Assembly: GCA_029168955.1 (NCBI GenBank)
Contig: JAPDOI010000132.1
Location: 186,001 to 250,000, forward strand
Length of the DNA stretch: 64,000 nt
Source of the DNA: Aplectana chamaeleonis
Lineage: Eukaryota; Nematoda; Chromadorea; Rhabditida; Cosmocercidae
Reading direction: 5' to 3'
The translations under genes were made by a program, and so were the position numbers. Numbering within the stretch: position 1 is the first letter of the stretch; each line of letters starts with the position of its first letter. The notes below the pieces were generated by a model. That model saw nothing but the letters and a program-made list of their open reading frames with translations. It was not told where the DNA came from and made no database searches. Positions 29,213 to 41,149 of this stretch are shown here, in pieces.

Positions 29213-29842
29213 AAAAATGTGAGAACGTACGGATAAAAGTCCAATTGATTGAAAAAGTTTTCGATTTTTCATTCGAATCGAGTTGAGAGGAAGCTTAGAG
29301 ATTCACCTATTTCTCGAAAAAACTTTAAATTTCAACCACCCAATCAAAAAAATCACTCATTCAACAACTGTGGAAACAAGTATTTGAAAGGATCATTCAC
29401 TCAAATCATTCAAGAAGATTTACTCATTTGAAAATTCATGAGTTCCGAAAATGGGATAATGGAATCATTCCTCTCATCATAATGTGACTTCATATGTCCA
29501 AGTCTATCTTTCAAATTGTAAAAAACATGAAAAAAACCTTTCTCACTAACTTTCCACTCGGAACAGTAGATCGCGCATTCGGGCGCGGTTACTTCGTGCC
29601 TGCAGCCCGATTAGGAACAGCAGGATCAGAACCTGTAAATGCAAATTAGATTAGACACACAGACACGCATCTGGGAAATCAGACACCTTTCACTTTTCTA
29701 GACTTCAGTAGTCAAAAGGTTTCATTTGTCTGAGGGAGTAAATAGGATTCCTAACGTAAATCTGAGATCTGGTAGGCTACGGTACGTACGGTCCTAGATC
29801 AATGCGAGAACAACCAGTCATTCCATAATTTTTCCGGATATA
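29213..29842. other. A/T-rich region, no gene recognised
   Basis: A short plus-strand open frame (29249-29431) is rich in Asn/Lys/Phe and looks like random A/T-rich sequence. I see no splice-supported exon. Confidence 0.5.
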
Positions 29843-31126
29843 TTAGGTCTAGAAGTTAATTTCCGCGTTTTTGTTGTTATTGATATTTTGTAAAAATAAA
29901 ATTATTTTTTATAACGAATTTTATGTTATAATGCTCACTGTATTATCAGCTTTCTATTGATATATAACTTGCTTCACGTACCTTATAAAAAAAGTATTAT
30001 TTTAGTTTCAGAATATGTCAACTTTTGTGCCGGAAAAACGCCATTTGCGGGAAGCTCTCCTTTCCTTTTCATCTCAAGAAGAAAGCCACTGACGCGCACC
30101 AAATGCTTGCCCAAGCTTACGGGGATGCTGCTCCATCCATAAGAACCTGCCAAGAATGGTTTCAGCGTTTCAAATCGGGTGATTTTGACGTTAAGGACAA
30201 AGATCGACCAGGACAGCCAAAAAGTTCGAAGACGAAGAACTTCAGGCTTTGTTGGATCAAGATTCGGCTCAAACGCAAGAACAGCTCGCGGCATCTCTCG
30301 GCGTCACCCAAAAAGCAATTTCTATTCGATTGAAGGCAATGGGAAGGTTCAAAAGGAAGGAAAATGGATCCCCTATGAGCTCTCAGAACGCAACAAAGAG
30401 CAGAGAAAACAACTTCACAAATCTTGTTGGACCGATTCCAAAGAAAGTCTTTTTACACCGCATCATAACTGGCGATGAAAAGTGGGTGTACTACGACAAT
30501 CCGAAGCGAAGAAAATCGTGGGTTAGTCCTGGTGAAACAACAACTTCGACCGCAAAACCAAACATCCACGGGAAGAAAGGTCTTACCTGTGCATATGGTG
30601 GGATCAACGCGGTATACTGTACTATGAACTTCTTCAACCTGGCGAAACAGTTACTGCGAATCGCTATCAACATCAACTAGCGCAATTGCGGCATGAAATC
30701 GAAGCAAAGAGACCAGAATGGGCGAGTCGACACGAAAAAAAGCCATATTGCTTCATGATAACGCTCGACCTCATGTTGCTCGAACGGTAAAGGATACGCT
30801 AAAAGAGTTCAAATGGGAAGTCTTACCGCACCCGCCGTACTCTCCAGACATCGCCCGTCGGATTATCACCTTTTCCGGTCAATGGCGCATGGTCTAGCGG
30901 AGCAGCGCTTTCAAGATCGTCAAGATGTCAAAAAATGGCTCGATGAATGGGTGGAGGCCAAACCAGAAAAATTTTATTATGATGGAATCCATAAGTTACC
31001 CAAACTCTGGGAAATGGTTGTTATTAATGACGGAAATTATTTTGAATAAAAATTTTGTTTAAGTATGTCCAGTTTTCAATAGTGTAAAAAGCGTAAAAAA
31101 ACGCGGAAATTAACTTCTAGACCTAA
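29843..31126 (+). pseudogene. Mariner transposon with frameshifted transposase
   Basis: TA-flanked inverted repeats start TTAGGTCTAGAAGTTAATTT. The plus strand carries a mariner transposase beginning near 30015 (MSTFVPEKRHLREALL). The HTH segments follow (IRTCQEWFQRFKSGDFDVKD; LGVTQKAISIRLKAMGRF), then the first catalytic Asp in TGDEKWVYYDNPKRRKSW, the second near 30760 ([14 protein letters not shown]), and the C-terminus (PSDYHLFRSMAHGLAEQRF...GIHKLPKLW) ending at 31049. At least four frame changes break it (near 30080, 30235, 30600 and 30860), so it cannot make a protein. It is a different mariner lineage from the one at 32771-34051. Confidence 0.88.
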
Positions 31127-31251
31127 TAGGTTGCTCAAAAGTGCAAAGAGTATTCCTAAGAGCATTTTCGCATTACTTTCAATCAGGCAAATGCAGTGGC
31201 AAGTGAAAATAATAATTTTAGTCCAGTCTTTGACAAAGAATGGCATATTCC

Positions 31252-31842
31252 CTTGTCGAAACTCTAAGAGAAATTGCCGCTGTGGCTCCGCGATAGTGCC
31301 GCTTCGGAGCCTACAGGCACCGAAGCGGCACTATCGCGGAGCCGTGCCGGCACTACTCCGGAGCCGTAGCGCTGATGAGGCAGTGCCACTTCGGCTCCGC
31401 GATAGTGCCGCAGCGGCTCCGGAAGAGTACCTCATATGAAATTATTCAAGAATTATTCTACAACTAAGGGAGCCTAAAAACAAAAATGCGCACCTGCGGT
31501 CATTACGTCATCTGTCTAGTAGAGACAGACATTACCGCCGCTTTTGCGCCCAAGGAAATACGGAATGTACCTCAAACATGGGTAATTGAATCGGCGACAA
31601 CTTCTTTTCACCACACACTATAGTACATCGTACTCCACGCGGGTTCACTGCTGCATCCTCGCAGAGCCGGCGCGGTTCTAACGCGGAGCCGATGCGGTAC
31701 TATCGCGGCGATGTCGAGACTCAAGAGACAGGGGCGAAAATGTCTGATCACGGAGCCGCTGCGGTACTAGCGCGGAACTATGGTCGCGGTACTCTCCCGT
31801 CACTGAAGCGGCAAATTTTCTCTGAGAATCGTAACTAAGATA
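31252..31842. mobile_element. Fold-back element with GC-rich 'gtgccgcttcggctccgcgat' arrays
   Basis: The ends AGAGAAATTGCCGCTGTGG and GAAGCGGCAAATTTTCTCT are inverted. Two internal arrays (about 31270-31430 and 31660-31800) repeat 'tccgcgatagtgccgc' and 'cggagccg' blocks in both orientations, so each can fold on itself. The middle is unique sequence. Noncoding. Confidence 0.65.
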
Positions 31843-32148
31843 TTTTGATTCAACCCTTCTGGAAAAAATTTGATATGCCTTATTCTATTATCGTTAAAAA
31901 TTTCAGAGTGCATAATTTTTCATGAAACACTCAGGGTAGAAATGTTTCATTCCGTCATCTTCGATTTGTTTTTCAAAACAAAACTTCCAAAAAGTTCTCG
32001 CTCGACAAACATTGTGACCGCACTGATCGCGGAAAAATTATCGAAACAACGAAATTCGGAAGAAGTTATTGCGAATAAAGGCGTAAATTCGATTCATTCA
32101 AAAAATTGTAGATTTCACCGTTGAAATCTCAATTTCGCAATTTTTCAG

Positions 32149-32251
32149 CGGGGATAGCAACCAATGTCCGAAGTGCGGCAGATTGCTCCGTAAGTTCCCT
32201 CAGTTTTTTTCTCCAGCGCGAATTCAAGATTATGTGTTCAGCAAACCATGA
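32149..32251 (+). CDS. Possible last two exons of a small zinc-binding protein
   Basis: A 41-base exon (32149-32189) sits between TTTTTCAG and GTAAGT and encodes a CPKC zinc-binding knuckle (NQCPKCGRLL). A second exon (32217-32251, after TTTCTCCAG) continues in phase for ten residues to TGA. The splice sites are good, but the coding length is tiny and no upstream exon was found. The downstream edge merges into repeat sequence. Treat it as a candidate only. Confidence 0.25.
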
Positions 32252-32695
32252 GTTGCACTACCCTCTGGTTCCGAGCGAAATTTTCGCTCTTCCCTCGCAC
32301 GTTTGTGCGGAGCGAGGGTAGAGTGTGGGGAGATGGAGACGCAGCGTATGCACGCAGACGCACGCGAAGAACGAAAATAAATTTCTTTCAAAAACAGAGG
32401 GTGCCTGCTTTTCATCCGCAAAAAAAGCTCCATCCCTTCACGCAGGCTAAAATCGCGAAAAAAAATCATTTTGCATGTCCTTTACGGCTTATTGCCTGAA
32501 CTTCGTCCTTTCACTTTCACCCAATTTTCGGAGAAATCTTCAGCTCACACTTCGGTTTGAGAATAAGCTAGTTCAGTACTTGAGAACCCTTTGCTCACGA
32601 CGTATGGTATTATCATAAGTTTCCTCCCTGTTTTTGTTGAAAATAAAAAAACAAAAGCTCCGGGTAAAATTTCATTGATACAGAAATGAGAGATA

Positions 32696-34135
32696 TAACA
32701 TCGGCATGGATCCTAATGAGACTTTACGTTTCCCATTGGAGGTTGACGCAAACTCGGTGCACCTATATTACCAGGTTGTTCAATAAGTTTTGTCGTTCGA
32801 TAAGAAAAACACAATTTTATGGTTCAAAATACACTTTATTATTCAGTATAATCTCCCTGAACATTAATACACTTGCTCCAACGACTCTCCAATCTGTGGA
32901 TCCCATCCCTGAAGTGAGAATCCGGAAGGTCTGCAAAATACGCTTCAACAGCCGTTATGACCTCCTCTTTTTGTGAAAAACGCTTGCCACGCATAAATTT
33001 TTTGAGTTATGGAAACAAATGGAAGTCGCTGGGGGCCAAATCTGGTAAATACTTTGGATGCTCCAACAATTCGAACTTTAATTCATGGATTTTAGCCATT
33101 GTCAAAATGCTTTTGTGAGACGGTGCATTGTCCTAATGAAAAAGGACTTTTCTTCTGCAAACCGGGTCTTTTTTCACGAATTTCTTCCTTCAAATGGTCC
33201 AAAAGGCTGCAATAATAATCAGAATTCATTGTTTTACCAGTTTGCAAGTAATTCACAAACAAAATTCCTTTCGCTACCCAAAGAACTGAAGCCATAACCT
33301 TCTTGGCCGATTTCCGGGCACGAACTCGTTTCGAAGCCGAACAACCAGGTTTACATCACTCATTAGCCCTTTGTTTTGATTCAGGATCATGGTGGTAGAC
33401 CCAAGTCTAATCCATAGTGATGAATCGAGGCACAAAATCCACTTTATCCTTTTTAAAACGCTCCAAATGTTACTGAGAAAGTCGCATTCAAATGTGTTTT
33501 TGTTCCATTGTTAGCGAATGCGGCACCCATTGTGCACACATCTTTCTAAAACCCAAACTTTCACTTAAAATGTGGCTCACACCGCCTAATGAAATGTGTA
33601 GATCCTCTACTAAATCTCTATCTGTCAATCGACGATCCTCCAAGACCATATCCTGTATTTTGACTATGATTTCTGGTGTAGATGCGCATTTTGGACGTTT
33701 TTTCACGTGGATCGTCTTCAAGGCTTGTACCACCATGTTTAAATTCAGCAACTCATCTTTCTACTGTTATAATTGTAGGTGAACAATCATTATACACTTT
33801 TAACATTCGTTCGTGAATTTATTTTGGTGCTGCACCTTCCAAAAATTAAAATTTTATCCCTGCACGATATTCAATTTTTCTATTGCTGTGACACGGCGAC
33901 ACTAAATGGCTTGTAAGCAAAGACTGAATTGACAGATTGAAATCAAACTTCACATACATTCATATGAAGAGTGTACCAACAAAACGAAAAAAAATTGGGC
34001 TAGTAGCAACGCCCTCTCCTATCGAACGACAAAACTTATTAAACGAACTGGTATAGCGTATGGCTCCGAGTTTGCGCCAACCTTCAATAGTGAACGCAAA
34101 ATCTTATTAGGATCCATGCCGACGTTATGTAAGCT
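32696..34135. mobile_element. P1 palindromic MITE, copy 2, with a mariner in its centre
   Basis: The outer arms 'acatcggcatggatcctaatgag' (32696 onward) and 'ttaggatccatgccgacgtt' (to 34135) match the intact copy at 45762-45912. The mariner 32771-34051 occupies the loop between the arms, at a TA. Confidence 0.8.
32771..34051 (-). pseudogene. Mariner transposon, nearly full length, decayed transposase
   Basis: TA-flanked, with inverted repeats CCAGGTTGTTCAATAAGTTT and its complement ending at 34051. The minus strand holds the transposase: HTH part (IIVKIQDMVLEDRRLTDRDLVEDLHISLGGVSHIL) at 33488-33751, the catalytic Asp region near 33390, and the C-terminal part at 33092-33295 (VAKGILFVNYLQTGKTMNSDYY...). 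The frames are broken in several places, so it is inactive. It is the same family as the mariner split by the BEL element and shows what the intact insertion site looked like. Confidence 0.87.
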
Positions 34136-34867
34136 CTCTCTATTTTTCGTCGGGTGTGGTTGGCATGAGCGAAACCTAATTTCTCGATTTTTGCAGTTGA
34201 AAAAAGGGATCGTGCTTCCTTCAGCAGGCACCACGGCGGCAGTTTGTGCAACCAGTTGAAAAGAAAAATCATCATTAGGCTAACAGCCAGTAGCTCTATC
34301 CAGTAAGCTGCTGGTGAATTCTTCTCCATATAGTATCCATTGGTTTCACCCTTTCTCCACCTACTGAAAAGAGTGGCACCCTGCTGGCAAGAACAAAAGA
34401 AACAAAGTTCAAACAAAACAAAAAACTGAATGGAATCAGCCGGTAAAACAAGCCATATATCTATCACATGAGCTGATTAGTAATTTTAATTAAGCTTTTA
34501 TGTTCAAATGCGCTAGGAAGTGAAGCAGACTCCCCTCAGGCGAGAAAGTAATCGACAAAAACTCACGAGGCTGCGCATCGCTGTGTAGAGACGAGCCTGA
34601 ATTCGTCCCGAAAACAGGGGAACACCTCTATCGACGATGAGATGAAGCAGGGAGAAATTCGAACTAGCCGCGCGAGAGCTACAACTGCTTGAACGCCTCC
34701 CCCGGGCTGCAACTGATCCATTACTCGGCTACTGGTTCCTAATACGCTCGTGACCCCCGCTGTGGTCACTTTCCGCAACCAGAGACAGAGCCTGGCGAAG
34801 GATTGTCCTGGAGACAATACGGTAGATTTTGTAGCTGCTAGCAAAGCTACAACATATCATAAGGATA

Positions 34868-35409
34868 GTTTAAAGGCAGTTTTTACGATAATTTTCGTTT
34901 CCGAGTTTCCGATTTAAAACAAGGACAGCACCCCCTTAGACATAAATTTTATGATTTTTACTTGATTCTGAAGTAGACCGTTTCTATATAGCACGTGCCA
35001 AGTGCGAGATCTCAATTCCTCCCATTAAGCGAGATATAAGCGACCACCACAGGCCCGACCTCCTTCGCTCACCGCCACAGGCCCGACCCCCTACCAAATT
35101 TTCGATCTCGATAGCGGCTATATGGATTTGTGAATTCCCACGAGTCTTTGTTTTTCACTCCATGGCCAGACTGTCTCCTTACCCTGGCTCGCTCTTGTAC
35201 ATCGACTGCAAATGAAGAGAAATACAGGCCCGCGACAACTCGTCCACCAATTTTTCACCCTCAAAATGTAGGCATCTTTGACGAGCCATAACTCTATTCA
35301 TAGGGGGTCTTAGACGATTTCAGAGATATCACTGTGGTCAGCGTTTGACTTTCTCCGAGATTAGCATAAAAACTGAAAAATAATTCTGTGGCTGTTCTAT
35401 GCCTTTAAA
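34868..35409. mobile_element. TTAA-type MITE, chained to the next palindrome
   Basis: It runs from TTTAAAGGCAGTTTTTACG to TTCTATGCCTTTAA. The interior from about 34920 is related to unit b of 27741-28236 ('gcgagatataagcgaccaccacaggcc'). It shares TTTAA with the palindrome that starts at 35403. The first 50 bases look like a different unit's end, so this may be a chimera. Confidence 0.68.
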
Positions 35410-36056
35410 GGCAGCATACACGCTCGCAAGCATAGTCGAGATAGCAGCATAGATAGGTCCGCACGGCCCGTACTATGTCGTCAACGACGTTTGAAGCGCT
35501 GAAAGCTGTCCAGGATGACAATATTTGACAATGTTTGAGCAATCTTGCCTTCCACGCCCGTATTTTCACACCCCTTCGAGTAACAGAATGAGAATCGATA
35601 CTTGTGAAAACGTGTGATAATTGAGAGTGATAGCACTATCAAAAGGGAGTGCTCGAGAGAAACAGCTTGATTTACCTGGATATTACATGTTTGTACGCCG
35701 ATGAAATCCTCCATTTTCAAAAGCCAGCCGGACTAGAGCGGCATTCTCAAAACTGGACGAGAGTTAGTCGGTATGTAAACATGTTTTACTCAAGCAAATC
35801 GAGCTGTTTCTCTCGTCCCTTGTGTGCTATCACTCTCAATTATCACATGTTTTCTCGAGTTTGACTTCTCATTCTGTTACTCGAAGGGGTGTGAAAATAC
35901 GGGCGTGGAAGGCAAGATTGCTCAAACATTGTCAAATATTGTCATCCTGGACAGTTTTCAGCGCTTCAAACGTCGTTGACGACATAGTACGGGCCGTGCG
36001 GACCTATCTATGCTGTTATCTCGACTATGCTTGCGAGCGTGTATGCTGCCTTTAAC
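35403..36056. repeat. Near-perfect 650-bp palindrome
   Basis: Ends are TTTAAAGGCAGCATACACGC and its complement. Almost every base of 35403-35720 is matched in reverse in 35740-36056, for example 'gtactatgtcgtcaacgacg' in both arms. Such high arm identity suggests recent formation or gene conversion between arms. The open frames are symmetrical shadows. Confidence 0.82.
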
Positions 36057-36261
36057 CATCGAGTGTTACCATAATGACGAAGAAACGGCGAAAACGCACT
36101 AAAACGCCTTATCTCTGAGACAACAATCCCGGGCCTGGACCAGTTGTCCGGTTGTATGAACATCTTCTCAGTGGTTGACAAGTTGAAGTCGTGATCTTGA
36201 TTTCGCCAAATATTCACGACGATTTACACCTCCGCGTTTATAGCAGAATTCGAAACGTTAG

Positions 36262-36548
36262 GTACTGTGCTTTTCTGGGCCAAATTCCGCTCCGCAATCG
36301 CGTCTCGACACGATTTGCGACCGCACGCGCTCGAGTCCGTCAAGTTTCCAGCGCCAAAACCGACACCATGTGGCTCTTTTATGCAGTTTTCTTCGATTTT
36401 GTGAGGTTTCCAGTTTCCAAAACCAACCTAGAGTCAACAGATCGGCGGCTGCTGCGCTGGACACTCTTCCGACTCAAAAGCACGCGGCCGCAAAGCGTGT
36501 CGAGACGCAATCGCGGACCGGAATTTGGCCCAGAGAAGCACAGTACCC
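36262..36548. mobile_element. Palindromic MITE family C, copy 3
   Basis: The left end 'tactgtgcttttctgggcca' faces 'tggcccagagaagcacagta'. The interior 'ccgcaatcgcgtctcgacacg' is shared with copies 1 and 2. Confidence 0.8.
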
Positions 36549-36759
36549 TGCATAACAACCTTGCCTAGAAAGAACGCGGAAGCTGTTCTTCTGAGCTAGC
36601 TACAAGATAGACCGACCCCTACTTTAAAGAATTTTGAGCATGGGAGAATCGCCCGAAAGGCATCAGTCAATTCGATCACCAGATATGGCTCACATGATAG
36701 TACTTATTTTATTATTGTGTCTCATTTGTTCATAAATATCCTCTGTTTCGGAGCCAAAT

Positions 36760-37735
36760 CTACACTGTTCTTTCGGGGGCTTGTGCGGAGCGAGGGACAG
36801 ACAGCGAGGAAGTGTGGCGCAGGGGAGACGCAGCAGACGCGCGCAGATGCACGCGATAGACGGAAATAATTTCCACTTGGAAACAGAGCATACTTTGGCG
36901 AACTGAGGCGTCAATACGTTGATCCGACCACGCGGCGTGGCGTGACCACGACTTACAAACTGGCGAATCTCGGTCTGTTGCTTGGCTAGCAATCTCGCTC
37001 TCTCCATATCGATTAGTGCTAGCACGCGCTGTTTTTCGAAACTTCTCATTAGCGTTCGCGCAATCTAAGGGCTATTCACACCTCTCGATGCCTCGTGTCA
37101 CGCGCACGATGCGCTATCGGAGACTATGAATACTCCAGCGGTGACGTTATGACGTCTCAGAAAACCGCCGCATTCAATGCGTGTCGAATATGCATTCAAC
37201 TCGAGTGACCACACCCATCGAAAGGCTCTATCACGGGGGCCCGAGCTCCAAACTGCAGCACGTGCTGCATAATTTCATAGGAGCATGTGCCATAAAATAC
37301 AATCGCAGGAGTACGTGCTGCAAGGTAAGCCAGCGTTATCGTAGTAGCTCACAACAACGTGCAACGCGGCCAGCTCGCCGAGCACCATCTGGGGCCGTCA
37401 GATGGTTGGACGAGGCCTCCAGCAGTCGGGCGGGTAAAGTACCGCAAACTTGGGTAATTGAACCGGCGAAGCTGCCGACCTCTTAGCTCCTTCTCAGGAG
37501 TGCATCGTATACTTTCCTTTTTTTTGGATAAACGTTTCGTCATCGAGTTGATTGTGTATCATGCACGCATTGGACGGGTTATTTGTTGGGCCACGTGCTG
37601 TAATTTGGAACACAATAAGAGCACGTGCTTCCCTTGTAGCACGTTCCCTGACTGTGCTCGAAACCACCTTGTCTTCGAGTTGAATGCATACTCGACACGC
37701 ATTGAATGCGGCGATCGTCTGAGGTAGCAGATTAA
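36760..37735. repeat. Composite palindromic repeat, second copy
   Basis: It carries the same blocks as 13000-13990: 'gcattcaatgcgtgtcgaatatg', 'cacgtgctgcat', 'ccgcaaacttgggtaattgaaccggc' and a terminal 'ttgaatgcatactcgacacgc'. The first 150 bases ('ttgtgcggagcgaggg...cagacgc') also occur near 32300. I cannot define its ends. No gene supported. Confidence 0.6.
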
Positions 37736-38276
37736 AGGCATCGTACGCGCTGAAATCCACTTTCCATTTTTTATGCTCAGTCCCTTCCTCGGGCCCCTGT
37801 GAGAACGTACAAGGAGCTTGGCTGCTCAAAAACGTACCATTGTGAGCATAGAGGAAGTGGAAAGTAAGGAATTCCGTCAAAAGGGGCCGGCCCTTCCGTC
37901 AGTCATTTGGCACTTTCGCAATATTTGGGCAGAACGTCGCGCCGCTAAGTACAGGGCATGCCACTGTACGCTGACGCACCGTCGGACGAAAGTGGCATTA
38001 TCGACTGGAAATTTCTCGTCACACAGCGAGCGATTGCTTCCAACGCTGCGCCAATGGACGAGTTGTAGAACTGTTCCTTGCGCCCTCCGCGTAACTATCC
38101 CGAGTCGATGCCGGCGCGAATTTCAAATGATTTTCAGAAGTTTCTTAAAACGTGTTTTCTTGAGAAGTTAACGTTTTTGAGCGGGCTTTTCGCTACCTTT
38201 AGTCACTATAGGGGGCTAATACCTCAAAAACGCTTAAAAACGAAACATGGTTTTCAGCGCGTACGATGCCTTTAAA
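37733..38276. mobile_element. TTAA-type MITE with 'cgtacgcgctgaaa' ends
   Basis: TTAAAGGCATCGTACGCGCT at the left and AGCGCGTACGATGCCTTTAA at the right are exact complements over at least 20 bases. The interior is not obviously palindromic. It is related at its ends to 43076-44802. Confidence 0.8.
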
Positions 38277-39535
38277 GTGGCAGTGTTCGTCTTGTGGCGC
38301 CAAACAGTGATAAGATTAGGCTTATCAGAGGGAAGGGCTACGCAGCGCTATTGGTTACCGAAGTGGCGCCGACCAATAGCAGTGCCTAGCCCCTCCCTCC
38401 GATCCGCCCTCTCCTCATTCTCAGGGAGTCCGGGGGTTCTATTCGGCCACGATTGGCTTTCGACTCGACTACAAAGCGGTTGGACGACGATAATTTCCTT
38501 GCGCCACGTGGCCTAATCGTCGTCCAAGTGAGAAGCACGTGGCGCCAGTCATAGTCGTTCCACTCGGCCACGATACGCTTTCGATTCGACTACGATGAGT
38601 TTGGACGACGAACGAGCCACAATGCCCATGCTTGAACACGTTGATCGATCGCTTCAGAACTGACCCGGCGCATGTCAGCCGCACAGCACGTATATAAGGG
38701 GCTCGATCCCAAAGAGAGCGCAGTGCGCCTTTCGGGCCGCTCCTGGAAGGTGACTACGAGTGACTTTCTGGACGATTTTTGAACCGCTAACGGTCCCCCC
38801 ACGGTCCTCAGCGAGGGGAGCTCTTTGCTGACGACCGTGGCGAAGGTGATGTCCCTGTCGCGGACTGCTGTGGGGGTGATCCCCTACTGCGGTCTGTGAC
38901 TTGGACCGTATCCTTGTTGGGGCGGGAGCCCCGCTCCCATCGAAGGTGTGGGAGCCCGCCCCCAGCACCACGTGCTCCTATTGAACAGGCCACGTGCTGC
39001 CGCGTGGGAAATGGGGGTGCAGCAAGGGTTTTGTCTCTCTGCGCCACGTTGTCTTATCGAACAGGCCACGTGCTCCTCGGAGCAGCACGTGCTGCAGCAA
39101 AAGTTCCTTTTGAACTCGACTAGGTACCCGAATAGAAAGCCTATCGTGGCCAAATAGGACCCCCCGACTCTCTGAGTTGTTTGGCGTCACAAGACGACCA
39201 CCCTAGAATGGTGGCTTCTAATGTACGTACAGGTTCATGGCGCGGACGGGATCACGCGCCCTGCTAGTTTCCGCAAGTGCGCGCTAATGGCGAAATACGC
39301 GCGAATCTATCAGGCTGGACGTGGCGGTGTTTGGCAATTCGCCATCCCAAATGTACGCGGCGCCACAAGCTCGTCAATACGGGGGGCGGGGCGGGCTAAC
39401 GGAATCTACACTTCACGGTCGTTTTTATCGATTGCTGGCCCGCTTTCGCTGCTTTCTTCGCCCTTATTCCCTGCAGCACTTGCCAGCGTAGTTTTTCACA
39501 CTGAAAACTCAAAAACGAAATTTATCGCGAACACT
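38274..39535. repeat. Composite fold-back block
   Basis: The ends TTTAAAGTGGCAGTGTTCG and CGCGAACACTGCATTAAA are inverted. The interior has several hairpins: 'gaagggctacgcagcgctattgg' faces 'ccaatagcagtgcctagcccct' (38330-38395), 'cacgtggc' blocks at 38510-38540, and 'aggccacgtgctgc' repeats at 38985-39095. No exon supported. Confidence 0.55.
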
Positions 39536-40336
39536 GCATTAAACTCTGACCCAGCACAAATATGTGCACGCGTTCAACATCTTGCTAGCAGAGGATACTA
39601 CTGGAATTGAAAGTTTTGAAACGGAATCAGATCGATGATGTCTAATGAAGATTGATGACAAATAAAAATTATGGCAAACTCGTCACGGCGGAGTGTGTCT
39701 CACGCGCGAACGTTGCGTCAGGCCATTCACACTCCACCGCTACGCCCGCGCGTGCCGCCCTGGCGTTGAGGAGTGTGAATAGCGCCTAGAATGGCGTATC
39801 TGCGGTTTTCCCATGGTTGCTACCATCTGCCTAATTTCACCGTTTCTGCTTCCCCTTCTGCTCGTGTTTACTTGTCTTCTTTCCACTAGTATTTTTTCGA
39901 GACACCGCCACTTTATAAACCTTTGCTTTCGGTTGCTTTCAGCAGAGAATGCATGAAATACCCTTACACAATCTTGACTTTATATGTATTCATTCAATGC
40001 GTCACACACAAAATAGAAACACGTATTATCTACAACAACAAGTTATAAAGCAACTCTGTAAACAGATGAGATAACTGACCGGATGCGGTGAGGCAACAAT
40101 CCATCTTCCACTCAATTATGCACAGATACAAGTAGATCTCTAGATATAAACTATACCAGTAAATATTAAAGGATAATAAGCAAGATCTAATTCCACAGAA
40201 ACAAATTTACTTTCGAAAACGAGGGAGACACAGTTGTTAAGAAATCTGTTCATGGAATAATTACTATTACTTGGTTGTTATAATTACCTTACACTGACCT
40301 ATGCGTGACATTGATAGATCCACACGCAATCTAAAC

Positions 40337-40978
40337 CATAATACTGGGCAGTTGGATTACTCAGACAGTAGGTGCGGGCGGATCGCTCGCTTTTGGCGGG
40401 CGGATCGACATCCCCCCCGCCAGTAGCCAGCGATCCGCCCGCCAGTAACCAGCCATCCTCCCTCCAATAGCCAGCGATCCGCCCGCCCCCATGCCGAGTG
40501 AGCATTCAGTGCAATGTAGCGCCTTTTATACCCTTCGTTCTACTTACTCTGTGCATGATACTGATACCAGAAAAGAACTCGTCAATGATTGATAAGTTTC
40601 ACCGGGTAAAATTTGAGCGGGCGGATCGCTAGCTATGAAAGCAGTGGCGGGTGGATCGCTGGCTATCAAAGCCCTGGTGGGCGGATAGCTGCATCTCATA
40701 GTGCAGCGGGCGGATCGCTGGCAGGTTGCAGGCGGATCGCCGCTTTAGAGCTTGCCGGCGATCCGCCCGCTAGCCTGATCAACTTTCCCAGCTGCCGCTA
40801 TCCGCCCGCCAAAACGCAGCGATCCGCCCGCGGAGACAACGAGAGGCAGCGAACCGCCCGTCTAGGCCACGATGGGCAGCTATCCGCCCGCAACTTGCTG
40901 GCGTACCGCCCGCAGAGGCCTTGATTGCCAGCGGTTCGTCCGCACCTATTGTCTGAGTAGACAAAGACCAGTATTCCT
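40337..40978. mobile_element. Fold-back element built of 'gcgggcggatcgctggc' repeats
   Basis: The outer ends 'tactcagacagtaggtgcgg' and 'ccgcacctattgtctgagta' are inverted repeats. Inside, short units of the type GGGCGGATCGCT occur about seven times in one orientation (40615-40745), and the complementary AGCGATCCGCCCGC type about eight times after it (40750-40935) and again at 40375-40495. About 110 bases of unique sequence lie between. Predicted to be strongly self-folding. Noncoding. Confidence 0.72.
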
Positions 40979-41149
40979 TCCCATCAGCTTCTTCAATGGA
41001 ACCAATCCTAATCTCGTATTTTGAAAAGAACTATGAGGAGATTGGAATTGATTCTGAGGAAGGAGATGGTTATTGATACCTGTCTAACCAAACTCCCAAC
41101 ACTACGTATTTCGCATCAGAAATATAAGCCCAGAGCCTAAAGCCTGAGC

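Noticed and set aside
35481..36055. Open frames on both strands of the 650-bp palindrome
   Set aside because: They are mirror images of each other, caused by the inverted repeat.
40299..40964. Gly/Arg-rich frames with repeated GGRIAG or SGGWIAGY motifs
   Set aside because: They are translations of the GGGCGGATCGCT minisatellite units, present on both strands. Not a protein.
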